64,000 nt of DNA from contig JABUKB010000001.1 in the NCBI GenBank assembly GCA_014595895.1, positions 558,001 to 622,000 on the forward strand, read 5' to 3'. The translations under genes and the position numbers were made by a program. This document shows positions 16,857 through 24,759 of the stretch, one piece after another. The notes beneath the pieces were generated by a model. The model made no database searches. It had not been told where the DNA came from and saw nothing but the letters and a program-made list of their open reading frames with translations. The stretch is from Lysinibacillus odysseyi. GTDB lineage: Bacteria; Bacillota; Bacilli; Bacillales_A; Planococcaceae. Every line of letters begins with the position of its first letter. The stretch's first letter is position 1.

Positions 16857-19022
16857 ATGAAAAGAATGGAAAGAAGAAAGCAAGAAAAAATAAATGGACA
16901 AAACGGGAGTAAATTTAAAGGCAAAAAAATAATGGGGAAGATTTTAGCAGTGGGTTTAGCATTAGCTTTATGCGGCCTGCTCACCTTTAATATTTTCATC
17001 TGGAAAAGTGATGTTAGTAAACTGGAAGAACCGACTCCACAGCCAACGATTATCTATGATCAAAATGGGGATATAGCCAGCAAGGTTGAAGCTTCTAATA
17101 TTGAAGGAGTTAGCATAGAAAAGATTCCAAAGGATGTTATTCATGCGGTAATTGCAACAGAAGATCAGAGATTTTACAAGCATGATGGAATTAATTATAT
17201 TGCCATTGCTAGGGCTTTGACTCAAAACATGATGAGTGGTGAAGTTGTGGCGGGAGGAAGCACAATTACACAGCAGTTGGCCAAAAATGTTTTTTTGACA
17301 CAAGAACGTACATATACGAGAAAGTTTAAAGAACTTATTTTGACGAAAAAAATTGAACAAACCTACTCTAAAGATGAAATTATGGAAGGGTACCTGAATC
17401 AGATATATTTTGGTGAAGGAGCTTGGGGCATACAGCGTGCTTCTCAAACGTACTTTGGTAAGGATGTTAGTGAATTAACGCTCGGTGAGTCGGCTATGCT
17501 TGCAGGGTTAATTAAAGCTCCTTCCCTCTTGTCTCCATTTAAAGATATGGATAAATCCGTTGAACGGAGAAATCTTGTTTTATCATTAATGGAAAAAGAA
17601 GGATATATTAGCAAAAATGATGTGAAAAAGGCAAAAGAACAGCGGATCGTCTTAGAGGGCAAAAAGATTGATGATTATAAAGGGAAATATCCTTTTTATA
17701 TAGACCATATTATCGAAGAAGCTATAAATAAATATGGTCTTACAGAAAATGAAGTTCTTTCCGGTGGACTTCATATTTATACGGAATTAAATCCTGTCAT
17801 ACAAACGGCAGTTGAACAGGTATATAGGAATGACGAGATGTTTCCTAAAGGGCAATCCGACCAGCTGCTTCAAAGTGGAGCAATCTTCATTAACCCTTCA
17901 ACTGGCGGAATCAATGCACTTGTGGGAGGAAGAGGCGATCATACTTTTAGAGGATTTAATCGTGCTACTCAGCTAAAACGGCAGCCTGCGTCTACATTGA
18001 AACCACTTGCGGTATATACCCCTGCTCTGGAACAGGGATATGAAATGGATGATAGGCTACAAGATTCACCTATCAATTTTGACGGATATCAACCAATGAA
18101 CTTTGACAAGCAATTCCGTGGGGAAGTTACGATGTACGAAGCTTTGGTACACTCATATAATGTCCCGCCAGTATGGCTATTGCAAAGAATGGGATTGAAA
18201 TACGGTATCAATGCACTGGAGCGTTTCGGTATTGAATTAAAGAAAGAGGACAATAATCTAGGATTAGCACTTGGTGGTTTGAATGAAGGAGTATCGCCTT
18301 TAGTAATGGCTCAAGCATTCTCCGCATTTCCTAATGATGGCGTAATGGTAGAAGCACACTCAATCCAAAAAATTGAAGACAAAGATGGCGAGATCATTGC
18401 TGAATGGCATAATAATGCTACAAACGTTACGGATCCACTGGTGGCACAGAAAATAACCCATATGCTGAAAGGGGTTGTAGAAGAAGGCTCAGGAAGCAAT
18501 GCTCAAGTAGAGGGCTGGGAATTAGCCGGGAAAACGGGTACAACACAGCTTCCTTTTGCGAATGCAGGAGGAGCAAAGGATCATTGGTTTGTTGGATATA
18601 CTCCGCAAATTGTTGGGGCAGTTTGGATGGGATATGATCAAACGGATGAAAATCATTATTTGTTGGGAACTAGCGCATCCACAGTCACAAAGGTTTTTAA
18701 AGAAATTTTCTCCCAGTCTATAGGGGAATTCTCCCAAAAAGAATTTGACCTAGCATTGTTAGGAAAACAACTTAAAGACCAGCAGAAGGAAGAGGAAAAA
18801 CAAAAGAAAAGAGAGGAAGAAGTGAAGAAAGAAAAAGAGAATGAAGAAAAAGAGGAAAGGAAAGAAGAAGGGGTAAAGGAAAAAGAGGAAGGAAAAGAAC
18901 AAGAGAAAAAGGAAAAAGAGGAAGAAAAAGAACAAGAGAAAAAAGAAAAAGAGGAAAGAAAAGAACAAGAGAAAAAAGAAAAAGAAAAGAGGAAAGAAGA
19001 AGAGAAGAAACACCAAGAGTAG
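16857..19022 (+). CDS. class A penicillin-binding protein (transglycosylase/transpeptidase) with K/E-rich tail
   Basis: A bifunctional peptidoglycan synthase of 721 residues. It has a cytoplasmic basic head (1-28) and a membrane anchor (about 31-49). The GT51 glycosyltransferase domain is seen in EDQRFYKHDG (near 101), GGSTITQQLAKN and the KxxEL-type segment. The transpeptidase domain has STLK near 379, SYN near 432 and KTGTT near 559. From about residue 630 to the end the protein is almost only Lys, Glu, Gln and Arg, including three copies of an 11-residue repeat KEQEKKEKEE(E/R). The core resembles PbpF-type proteins. It is preceded by AAGGTGG and appears monocistronic. Confidence 0.9.
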   Translation: MKRMERRKQEKINGQNGSKFKGKKIMGKILAVGLALALCGLLTFNIFIWKSDVSKLEEPTPQPTIIYDQNGDIASKVEASNIEGVSIEKIPKDVIHAVIATEDQRFYKHDGINYIAIARALTQNMMSGEVVAGGSTITQQLAKNVFLTQERTYTRKFKELILTKKIEQTYSKDEIMEGYLNQIYFGEGAWGIQRASQTYFGKDVSELTLGESAMLAGLIKAPSLLSPFKDMDKSVERRNLVLSLMEKEGYISKNDVKKAKEQRIVLEGKKIDDYKGKYPFYIDHIIEEAINKYGLTENEVLSGGLHIYTELNPVIQTAVEQVYRNDEMFPKGQSDQLLQSGAIFINPSTGGINALVGGRGDHTFRGFNRATQLKRQPASTLKPLAVYTPALEQGYEMDDRLQDSPINFDGYQPMNFDKQFRGEVTMYEALVHSYNVPPVWLLQRMGLKYGINALERFGIELKKEDNNLGLALGGLNEGVSPLVMAQAFSAFPNDGVMVEAHSIQKIEDKDGEIIAEWHNNATNVTDPLVAQKITHMLKGVVEEGSGSNAQVEGWELAGKTGTTQLPFANAGGAKDHWFVGYTPQIVGAVWMGYDQTDENHYLLGTSASTVTKVFKEIFSQSIGEFSQKEFDLALLGKQLKDQQKEEEKQKKREEEVKKEKENEEKEERKEEGVKEKEEGKEQEKKEKEEEKEQEKKEKEERKEQEKKEKEKRKEEEKKHQE
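18894..18992 (+). repeat. 33-bp coding tandem repeat, three copies, in the PBP tail
   Basis: Units at 18894-18926, 18927-18959 and 18960-18992 each encode KEQEKKEKE followed by EE, ER or KR. The surrounding 250 bases are purine-only over long runs. Confidence 0.85.
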
Positions 19023-19180
19023 GTAAGATTAACACGTCGTTTCAAAGGTACCATAGTACATCGGTTTGCTTTATACAAAAATGAAACGGAGTTGAAATTT
19101 ATCATCACGGATTAAGGTCTATCGCTTTAAGAGCAGAAAATAAGGAGATAGGTTTAGCGACAGGTATTATTGAAAATAGG

Positions 19181-19213
19181 ACGCTTTGCTAAAATAAGCA
19201 AAGCGTTTTTTTC
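19181..19213 (+). terminator. intrinsic terminator after the PBP gene
   Basis: A 10-bp perfect stem (19181-19190 with 19197-19206) with seven T. About 160 bases separate it from the PBP stop; nothing else was recognised in that stretch. Confidence 0.85.
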
Positions 19214-19297
19214 ATGAAAAGGATTATTGCTTAACACCTTGCTTTATCAGAGCTCATATAAAAATCGATGAGCGAAATGCCCACCGATGTTGAAAAG

Positions 19298-20485
19298 CTA
19301 TGCTTTGACTGCACTTGTTTGATGCAGGAGTGCACCTAAACGACGAATTCCTTCCTCGATGACTTCAGGTGTGGAGTTCGTATAGTTGAGGCGGAGTGTA
19401 TTGATATTTTCAGCGTTTGTATAGAATGGATCCCCCGGTACAAACGCTACCTTTTGCTCCATTGCCTGATCGAACAATTGCAGTGCCGAGACGCCCTCTT
19501 CCAGGGTTACCCAAATAAACATGCCGCCTTCAGGTTTCGTGAATTTCACGGTATCCGGGAAATATTTTTCCATCGCTGCAATCATGCAATCGGCTTGTTC
19601 GCGGTACAGCGAAATGATCTTTTCTACATGCTCCTCATAAGCATTATGCGATAAGTAATCATGGATGACATATTGGGAAAAAATATTCGTATGCAAATCC
19701 GTTGCTTGCTTGGCTGTTTCCATATACCCCATTAATTCTTTATTTTTCGTCACAAACCACCCAATACGCATGCCCGGTGTGACCGTCTTAGAGAAGGAGC
19801 CGAGAAGAACAGAGTTTTCTAAACGACCACCGCCCATATAAGGCAATGACTCACCGCGGAAACGTAGTTCACCGTAAGGGTCATCCTCCACTAATATAAC
19901 ATCATAGTTTTTTACCACGTCGTAAATCGCTTGACGTTTTTCACGCGAATACGTAATCCCTGTTGGATTGTGGAAGTTTGGCACTGTGTAAATCATTTTA
20001 ATATGCGGATTTGCCGCAAGTGTAGCTGCCAGCTCCTCCACATCTAAACCATCCTCTTCCAGTGTAATGCTAAAGAATTCAGGCTCGGCCAATGTAAAAG
20101 CTTGAATGGCGCCTAAATAGCCGGGAGCCTCCATTACTACACCATCTCCAGGGTTAATCAATACTTTTCCAAGCAGCTCAAGCGCTTGCTGCGAGCCTGT
20201 TGTAATGAGTACATCGTCTTTGTGAATATCAAGACCGAATTTTTTATATTTCGCGGCGATGAGCTCACGCAATGGCTCATACCCTTGAGTAGTAGAGTAT
20301 TGGAATAACTTTGTGCCTTGTTCTTCTATAGAGCGATTGACTGCTTGCTGTAATTGCTCTGTTGGAAATGAAATCGGGTTCGGTAAACCACCGGCAAATG
20401 AAATGACATCAGCTTCACCAGTTACTTTTAAAATATTGCGAATAAATGATGAAGGGGTATTTAAAATTTTTGTAGAATACTGCAT
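19298..20485 (-). CDS. PLP-dependent class I/II aminotransferase (2-aminoadipate/aromatic type)
   Basis: A 395-residue fold-type I aminotransferase. Motifs seen: SFAGGLPNP at the start, TTGSQQALELLGKVLINPGD, TVPNFHNPTG, VEDDPYGELRF and the PLP-lysine region LLGSFSKTVTPGMRIGW. This pattern is typical of the LysN/ARO8-like group related to MocR C-terminal domains, but no DNA-binding domain is attached. The ATG at 20485 follows AAAGGACG; an upstream in-frame ATG lacks a ribosome site. Exact amino donor unknown. It stands alone. Confidence 0.85.
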   Translation of the reverse strand: MQYSTKILNTPSSFIRNILKVTGEADVISFAGGLPNPISFPTEQLQQAVNRSIEEQGTKLFQYSTTQGYEPLRELIAAKYKKFGLDIHKDDVLITTGSQQALELLGKVLINPGDGVVMEAPGYLGAIQAFTLAEPEFFSITLEEDGLDVEELAATLAANPHIKMIYTVPNFHNPTGITYSREKRQAIYDVVKNYDVILVEDDPYGELRFRGESLPYMGGGRLENSVLLGSFSKTVTPGMRIGWFVTKNKELMGYMETAKQATDLHTNIFSQYVIHDYLSHNAYEEHVEKIISLYREQADCMIAAMEKYFPDTVKFTKPEGGMFIWVTLEEGVSALQLFDQAMEQKVAFVPGDPFYTNAENINTLRLNYTNSTPEVIEEGIRRLGALLHQTSAVKA

Positions 20486-20762
20486 GAAATCGTCCTTTAC
20501 ATTAAAATAATATCCCTTTACGTGAGGATGTATAAAATCTATAATATCAGATAATTCAAACAAATAAAGTGAAATTTGCATGGAGCGAGCAAAAAAAATA
20601 GCCTTTTCATGTTTTAAAGCGTTGAAAACTATAGCGTGATAGCAATTTATGACATAAAAAAGTTCGTTTCTTTTACGAGGAAGTCACTGAGGAGGCAATA
20701 ATGTTATACTAAAGAATGAGTATAGTTCTATAGAACAATGATAATGGAAAGGTGGCATAAGC

Positions 20763-20924
20763 ATGTTATTAGCACAGCAAATCACGAAAACATTTGAAGC
20801 ATTATCAGAAGAAGAGGCAAAAGCTTTACTAGTAGAAATTTTTACGGCACGCAATTATGGCAACCAAGAAATGATTCAAACAATAAATGAAATAGTGAAT
20901 CGTTTACAGATGGCTGAAAAGTAG
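20763..20924 (+). CDS. small hypothetical protein (53 aa)
   Basis: A short gene with a good AAAGGTGG ribosome site. The product is a helical acidic peptide beginning MLLAQQITKTFEALSEEEAK and has no membrane segment. The stop lies seven bases before the DUF1648 gene start, so the two are probably cotranscribed. Family not recognised. Confidence 0.7.
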   Translation: MLLAQQITKTFEALSEEEAKALLVEIFTARNYGNQEMIQTINEIVNRLQMAEK

Positions 20925-20931
20925 GTGCAAT

Positions 20932-21435
20932 ATGAAAAGCGGAAGACCGAAATTGCCGTTTCCTCCACAAACGCCATTGGAAAGACTCGCAAATATTGTG
21001 GGTTATGCTAGTTTTTTAACTATGGTTTTATTTATGGTATTCAATTGGCGAAGCATGCCAGATAGTGTGCCGACTCATTTTAACATAGCTGGCGAGGCAG
21101 ATGACTGGGGCAGTAAATGGTCTCTCATTATTTTACCGATGATAGCAATATTTTTACATATCATGATGGAGTTCGTGGAAAAAAATCCTCATACGCATAA
21201 TTTTCCGGTCGCCTTAACAGAGGAAAATGCACCGAAATTATATTTTTTGAGCCGGCGTGCCACAAACTTAACCAAAAATATTTGTACACTGCTGCTTGCT
21301 TCTATTTCGATTTCCTCTGTGAAAACAGCATTAGGAAATATTGAAGGACTGAACTCTTGGTGGATGGGGTTATTGCTTATGGCGTTATTTGGCGTGATGA
21401 TTATGTCGTTTCTCAGTATGAGAAAATATAAATAG
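20932..21435 (+). CDS. DUF1648 domain membrane protein
   Basis: A 167-residue protein with an N-terminal membrane helix (about 24-40), the DUF1648 signature PDSVPTHFNIAGEADDW just after it, and two to three further hydrophobic segments. Related domains occur in SdpI-like immunity and signalling proteins, but the long SdpI architecture is not present. It follows the 53-residue gene closely. Function unknown. Confidence 0.75.
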   Translation: MKSGRPKLPFPPQTPLERLANIVGYASFLTMVLFMVFNWRSMPDSVPTHFNIAGEADDWGSKWSLIILPMIAIFLHIMMEFVEKNPHTHNFPVALTEENAPKLYFLSRRATNLTKNICTLLLASISISSVKTALGNIEGLNSWWMGLLLMALFGVMIMSFLSMRKYK

Positions 21436-21643
21436 CAGAAGGAATAAAAATAAAGGCTTATTTAGCCAATGGTTGATTTACTGATTGGAAATCAGGTTGC
21501 AGTGCTTCTCATGAAGTTATGTGGAAAATTAAGTCCGTGCGAAAAGTATCAATTCCTACGAATAGCATATCATTATAATCGCAGGGCTATCTTATAAGTG
21601 AAATACTTATGTGGTGGCTCTTTTCAATAAGGGGGATTACTGG

Positions 21644-22345
21644 ATGGAACAAGTAGCGAAATGGTTACAGCAGTCAAAGAAAACAGTTGTTTTAACAGGG
21701 GCAGGGATGTCAACGGAAAGTGGCATACCTGATTTTCGATCAAAAAGTGGCTGGTGGCGTAACATTGACCCGGCAACTGTGGCGACAGTGGAAGCACTCA
21801 CGAATGATTATGATTTATTCCACGCGTTTTATAGCGCGCGCTTTGCTGCATTGAACGGTTGTGAACCGCATGCCGGGCATTCTATTTTAGCGGATTGGGA
21901 ACAGCGCGGACTGATTGCGCGCGTAGCAACGCAAAATGTTGATGGCTTGCATAAGGCTGCAGGCAGTCAAAACATCGATGAACTGCACGGAAGCTTACAC
22001 CGTGTACGCTGCCAGCAGTGCGGCAAGCAAGCAACGACAGAACAATTTCTAGCCAAAGAACCGTGCCCAAATTGTGGTGGTAGATTACGGCCTGGCATCG
22101 TGTTATTTGGAGAAACACTTCCGCAAAACGCATGGAATCAAGCTCTCTATACGATAGAAACAGCGGATGTAGTGCTAGTGATTGGCACAAGTTTGCAAGT
22201 ATACCCAGTCAATCAGCTGCCTAAAATGACCGGTGGCAAGCTCGTCTATATAAATCAGGAGGCAGCCGGCTATGAAAAGGAATTTGATCTTGTGATACAA
22301 GGCTCGGCAAAAGAAATATTGCAGCAAGTAAATAGCTATTTATAA
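21644..22345 (+). CDS. NAD-dependent protein deacetylase, sirtuin family
   Basis: A Sir2-type lysine deacylase of 233 residues. Motifs in order: GAGMSTESGIPDFRS (NAD binding, about 20-34), TQNVDGLH near 98, the catalytic His in ELHGSLHRVRC, two Cys pairs CQQC and CPNC for structural zinc, and GTSLQVYPVNQL. The ATG at 21644 has AAGGGGG before it; the earlier in-frame codon at 21611 is not supported. The roughly 200 bases upstream hold no recognised element. Confidence 0.92.
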   Translation: MEQVAKWLQQSKKTVVLTGAGMSTESGIPDFRSKSGWWRNIDPATVATVEALTNDYDLFHAFYSARFAALNGCEPHAGHSILADWEQRGLIARVATQNVDGLHKAAGSQNIDELHGSLHRVRCQQCGKQATTEQFLAKEPCPNCGGRLRPGIVLFGETLPQNAWNQALYTIETADVVLVIGTSLQVYPVNQLPKMTGGKLVYINQEAAGYEKEFDLVIQGSAKEILQQVNSYL

Positions 22346-22348
22346 TAT

Positions 22349-22391
22349 AAAACGGCCTCTCCTATTCATCAAAGTAGGGAAGGCCGTTTTT
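22349..22391. terminator. bidirectional terminator
   Basis: Inverted repeat AAAACGGCC...GGCCGTTTT with inner TCTCCTA/TAGGGA pairing, between the convergent sirtuin and DedA genes. Confidence 0.85.
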
Positions 22392-22392
22392 G

Positions 22393-23013
22393 TTATTTAT
22401 CTTTTAAACGTAATTTACGTTCTAATAGCCATTGACGGTATTTGTAAATACCATAAATCACAGCGATGATTACGATAATGATAACGAATGGCTGCAAGTA
22501 TTGTTTGAATAAGGCACCGGCTTGTTCCCAATTTTCCCCGAGCTTCATTCCTAGGTAAACATACAGCGCGGTAATCGGCAGCATGGCGAAAAATGTATAA
22601 ATCGTGAATTTCCAGACGCTCATTTTTGTCATTCCGCAAGGTACGGAAATGGCTGTACGTACAACAGGCAGGAAGCGTCCGAAAAAGGCAACCCCTGCGC
22701 CGTATTTAGCGAAAAATTTATCTGCTGCATTAATTTGTTTTTCATTGACTAAAAAGAATTTCCCGTATTTCATGACCACAGGGCGCCCGCCATAACGACC
22801 GACAGCATACAGTGTCAATGGACCAATCGTACCGCCCACCGTCCCGGCAATTACCATGGGAATATAACTAAACTCTCCTTGAGAGATCCAGTAACCTGCC
22901 ATCGGCAACACAATCTCAGCTGGAACAAATTCAAAACAGAGTGCAAGCAGTACACCAAAATAGCCGAATCCTTTAAAAAACTCAACCATTGAAATAATGA
23001 TTGTATCTAACAA
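22393..23013 (-). CDS. DedA family membrane protein
   Basis: A 206-residue DedA/SNARE-associated protein, a family involved in lipid carrier flipping and envelope homeostasis. Signature parts: FVPAEIVLPMAGYW near 28, GTVGGTIGPLTLYAVGRYGG, FFAKYGAGVAFFGRFLPVVRT with conserved Arg residues, and SVPCGMTKM. Four to five membrane helices. A second DedA lies at 26241-26903. The nearest B. subtilis type is YngC-like. Confidence 0.88.
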   Translation of the reverse strand: MLDTIIISMVEFFKGFGYFGVLLALCFEFVPAEIVLPMAGYWISQGEFSYIPMVIAGTVGGTIGPLTLYAVGRYGGRPVVMKYGKFFLVNEKQINAADKFFAKYGAGVAFFGRFLPVVRTAISVPCGMTKMSVWKFTIYTFFAMLPITALYVYLGMKLGENWEQAGALFKQYLQPFVIIIVIIAVIYGIYKYRQWLLERKLRLKDK

Positions 23014-23080
23014 AACATAATCAACTCCAACTATATAATTTCACTTCCCACATATGACGAAGAACTTTCTCAAAGGTTCA

Positions 23081-23494
23081 TCATATCATGTCCTTTTCTT
23101 GCTGAATAGCATGGAATCGTGCAGCTAATGCTTCAAATTGTTCCGGTCTATAGTCTTTCTGCCCCCGTATGTATTTTTCCTTTAGATTATAGAAACAGAT
23201 TTCGAAATAGGTAGCATCGTGATGCTGCGCAAAAGGGTGAGCGATTTGTTCCTGTTCTACAAATTCAAAGTAGCGGTTCATTTTATCGAACGTTCGAATT
23301 TGGAATCCCCGTTTTTGCATTTCCTCCATTACTAGCGTTGTGTAGCTATACAAATGTGTTTTCGGATACTCGTATATATAGTTAATGAGTATATGCCGAT
23401 CTTCCTTGGCGAAAATACTATTCAGCTCCCGCCACTGGGCGAGTAATTGAGATTTTGGTAATACATCGATTAGTTCCACATGCCATAAGCGCAT
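23081..23494 (-). CDS. pyrimidine dimer DNA glycosylase-like protein (PF03013/TIGR02328 type)
   Basis: A 137-residue protein beginning MRLWHVELIDVLPKSQLLAQWREL, which matches the start of the T4 endonuclease V-like pyrimidine-dimer excision family and its TIGR02328 relatives. The ATG at 23494 is chosen since GGAGG is seven bases upstream and the family starts with MRLWH. Other features: KTHLYSYTTLVMEEMQKRGF and an aromatic-rich middle. Repair activity is inferred from family only; the TIGR02328 branch is not characterised. Confidence 0.65.
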   Translation of the reverse strand: MRLWHVELIDVLPKSQLLAQWRELNSIFAKEDRHILINYIYEYPKTHLYSYTTLVMEEMQKRGFQIRTFDKMNRYFEFVEQEQIAHPFAQHHDATYFEICFYNLKEKYIRGQKDYRPEQFEALAARFHAIQQEKDMI

Positions 23495-23570
23495 AACTCT
23501 ACCTCCATACAAACTGTGTATAACTAATTATAGTGTACGCATGATCTATATGAAAATAAAACAAAAAATA

Positions 23571-23603
23571 AAAAGAGTGTCTTGGAGAAGACACTCTTTT
23601 ATT
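23571..23603. terminator. terminator at the bioY 3' end
   Basis: A 12-bp perfect stem (23571-23582 with 23589-23600), A-rich on the left and T-rich on the right, so it can act in either direction. Confidence 0.85.
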
Positions 23604-24153
23604 AATTTGATAATTTTGTTAGAAGGCGAGCTTGTATTAAACGTTGGCGAACTACAATTCCTACCCATGCTGCTAAAAAGGCTTTTAACAAGCCAGGAAT
23701 GATGAATGGTAAGGCTCCTGCACCGATTGCACCGGCCCATTCTAGATTGGCTACAAATTTTAACCAGATTGTCCCGATCGCAAGGGTAATAACCATTCCA
23801 ATGGCATTTGCGATAAAAGCATGAGAAATGGTAAACTTTGTTTTTTCAAGATAATAGCCGATAAATAAAGCGGTCGGGATAAAGCCAATAATAAATCCAC
23901 CTGTAGGTCCTAAAATAATTCCGAACCCTCCTGTAAAGGCTTGGAATACAGGTAATCCTGCCATTCCTAAAGCAACATATAATATAACGGCAAAAGTGCC
24001 GTATTTTAAACCTAAAATAGTTACCACTAGTCCAATAGCTAATGTTTGACCTGTGATGGGTACAAGCGGCAATGGAATCGATAGCTGGGCTAGTACGGCA
24101 ATAATCGCTGCACATAAAGCTGTAATAATCATCGGAAAAGCATTGTTTTTCAT
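23602..24153 (-). CDS. bioY: biotin transporter substrate-binding protein BioY
   Basis: The S component of the ECF-type biotin transporter. The 183 residues form about six hydrophobic helices with the family motifs ITGQTLAIGLV near 35, LGMAGLPVF, GPTGGFIIGF and a C-terminal RQRL end. AGAGGTG precedes the ATG. The promoter carries a BirA-like dyad over the predicted start site, so biotin repression is likely. The energising ECF module is not in the window. Confidence 0.94.
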   Translation of the reverse strand: MKNNAFPMIITALCAAIIAVLAQLSIPLPLVPITGQTLAIGLVVTILGLKYGTFAVILYVALGMAGLPVFQAFTGGFGIILGPTGGFIIGFIPTALFIGYYLEKTKFTISHAFIANAIGMVITLAIGTIWLKFVANLEWAGAIGAGALPFIIPGLLKAFLAAWVGIVVRQRLIQARLLTKLSN

Positions 24154-24165
24154 GATAGCACCTCT

Positions 24166-24225
24166 GGTTAACTTGATACTTTTTTGAGTTAACGCAAGTG
24201 TATTTTATAACATATCCTTTGTCAA
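24166..24225 (-). promoter_or_regulatory. bioY promoter with BirA-like operator
   Basis: On the minus strand: TTGACA (24225-24220), 17 bases, TACACT (24202-24197). Two GTTAAC half-sites (24188-24193 and 24167-24172) flank a 15-base gap and cover the expected start point. They resemble the BirA pattern TTGTTAACC-N14/15-GGTTAACAA with imperfect ends. Confidence 0.6.
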
Positions 24226-24440
24226 CATATGAATTTTTAAAAAAGGAAAAGTTTTTTAGTGCCATTTAACTAAGATAAGGAAATAAATGCTCTTTTAAAG
24301 CAAAATATTTCTGTAAACGAAATATTCCGAAAACCAGCGCATTGCAATATGAATATCTCGATGTTAGCATAAAAGGTATCTTGAAATATAATTATTGCTT
24401 AGCTAACGAAGCAATTGAAAAGCATTGAACGTTGTGGGTA
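24226..24440. other. AT-rich spacer between bioY and the glycine leader
   Basis: No credible gene and no recognised structured RNA; probably holds the promoter for the downstream permease transcript. Confidence 0.4.
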
Positions 24441-24530
24441 AACTACAGCGGGAGCATTTTCTGGAGAGAACGCACTAGCGTCGCCGAAGGGTTCACTATC
24501 TCAGGCAAAAGGACAGAAGGGTAATAAAGA
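24441..24530 (+). ncRNA. glycine riboswitch (single complete aptamer)
   Basis: The stretch CTGGAGAGAACGC (24461-24473), CGCCGAAGG (24482-24490) and CTCAGGCAAAAGGACAGA (24500-24517) is the diagnostic glycine aptamer core. Only one full core is visible, so this is a singlet; partly paired flanks may form the partial ghost aptamer known for singlets. A terminator lies about 130 bases downstream and then an amino-acid permease. Confidence 0.9.
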
Positions 24531-24646
24531 AGCTATGTTAACATAGCTAAAACCTCGAAAAAGTTAAAGTGAGTTTTGACGATTTTATGTCATTATCTGT
24601 TTACCACTTTAATGTATTGAAGTTTTTTGTTATTCTTACGTTTAAT

Positions 24647-24680
24647 GAGACTAGTGCTATTTGCCACTAGTCTCTTTTAT
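24647..24680 (+). terminator. terminator of the glycine riboswitch leader
   Basis: A 10-bp perfect stem (24647-24656 with 24665-24674) followed by TTTTATTTTA, between aptamer and coding start. A competing long hairpin (TTAAAGTG near 24564 with CACTTTAA near 24604) could be the switch partner. Confidence 0.85.
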
Positions 24681-24759
24681 TTTATATGAGATTTTTCATA
24701 TAAAAACCGTAAGTGAACTCGCGCTTATTTTCAAGAATTATCATCTTGGGGGTTTTGAC

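Noticed and set aside
18656-19108. Long open frames on the minus strand opposite the PBP tail (Ser/Phe/Leu-rich)
   Set aside because: They are a by-product of the purine-rich K/E coding repeat on the plus strand; low-complexity sequence and no ribosome site.
23286-23300. CGAACGTTCG inside the pyrimidine-dimer glycosylase-like gene as a LexA box
   Set aside because: The LexA/DinR box needs CGAAC-N4-GTTCG; here the halves abut and lie within coding sequence.
24661-24759. N-terminal extension of the amino-acid permease
   Set aside because: It would be translated through the riboswitch terminator and lacks a ribosome site; the ATG at 24760 fits the family start.
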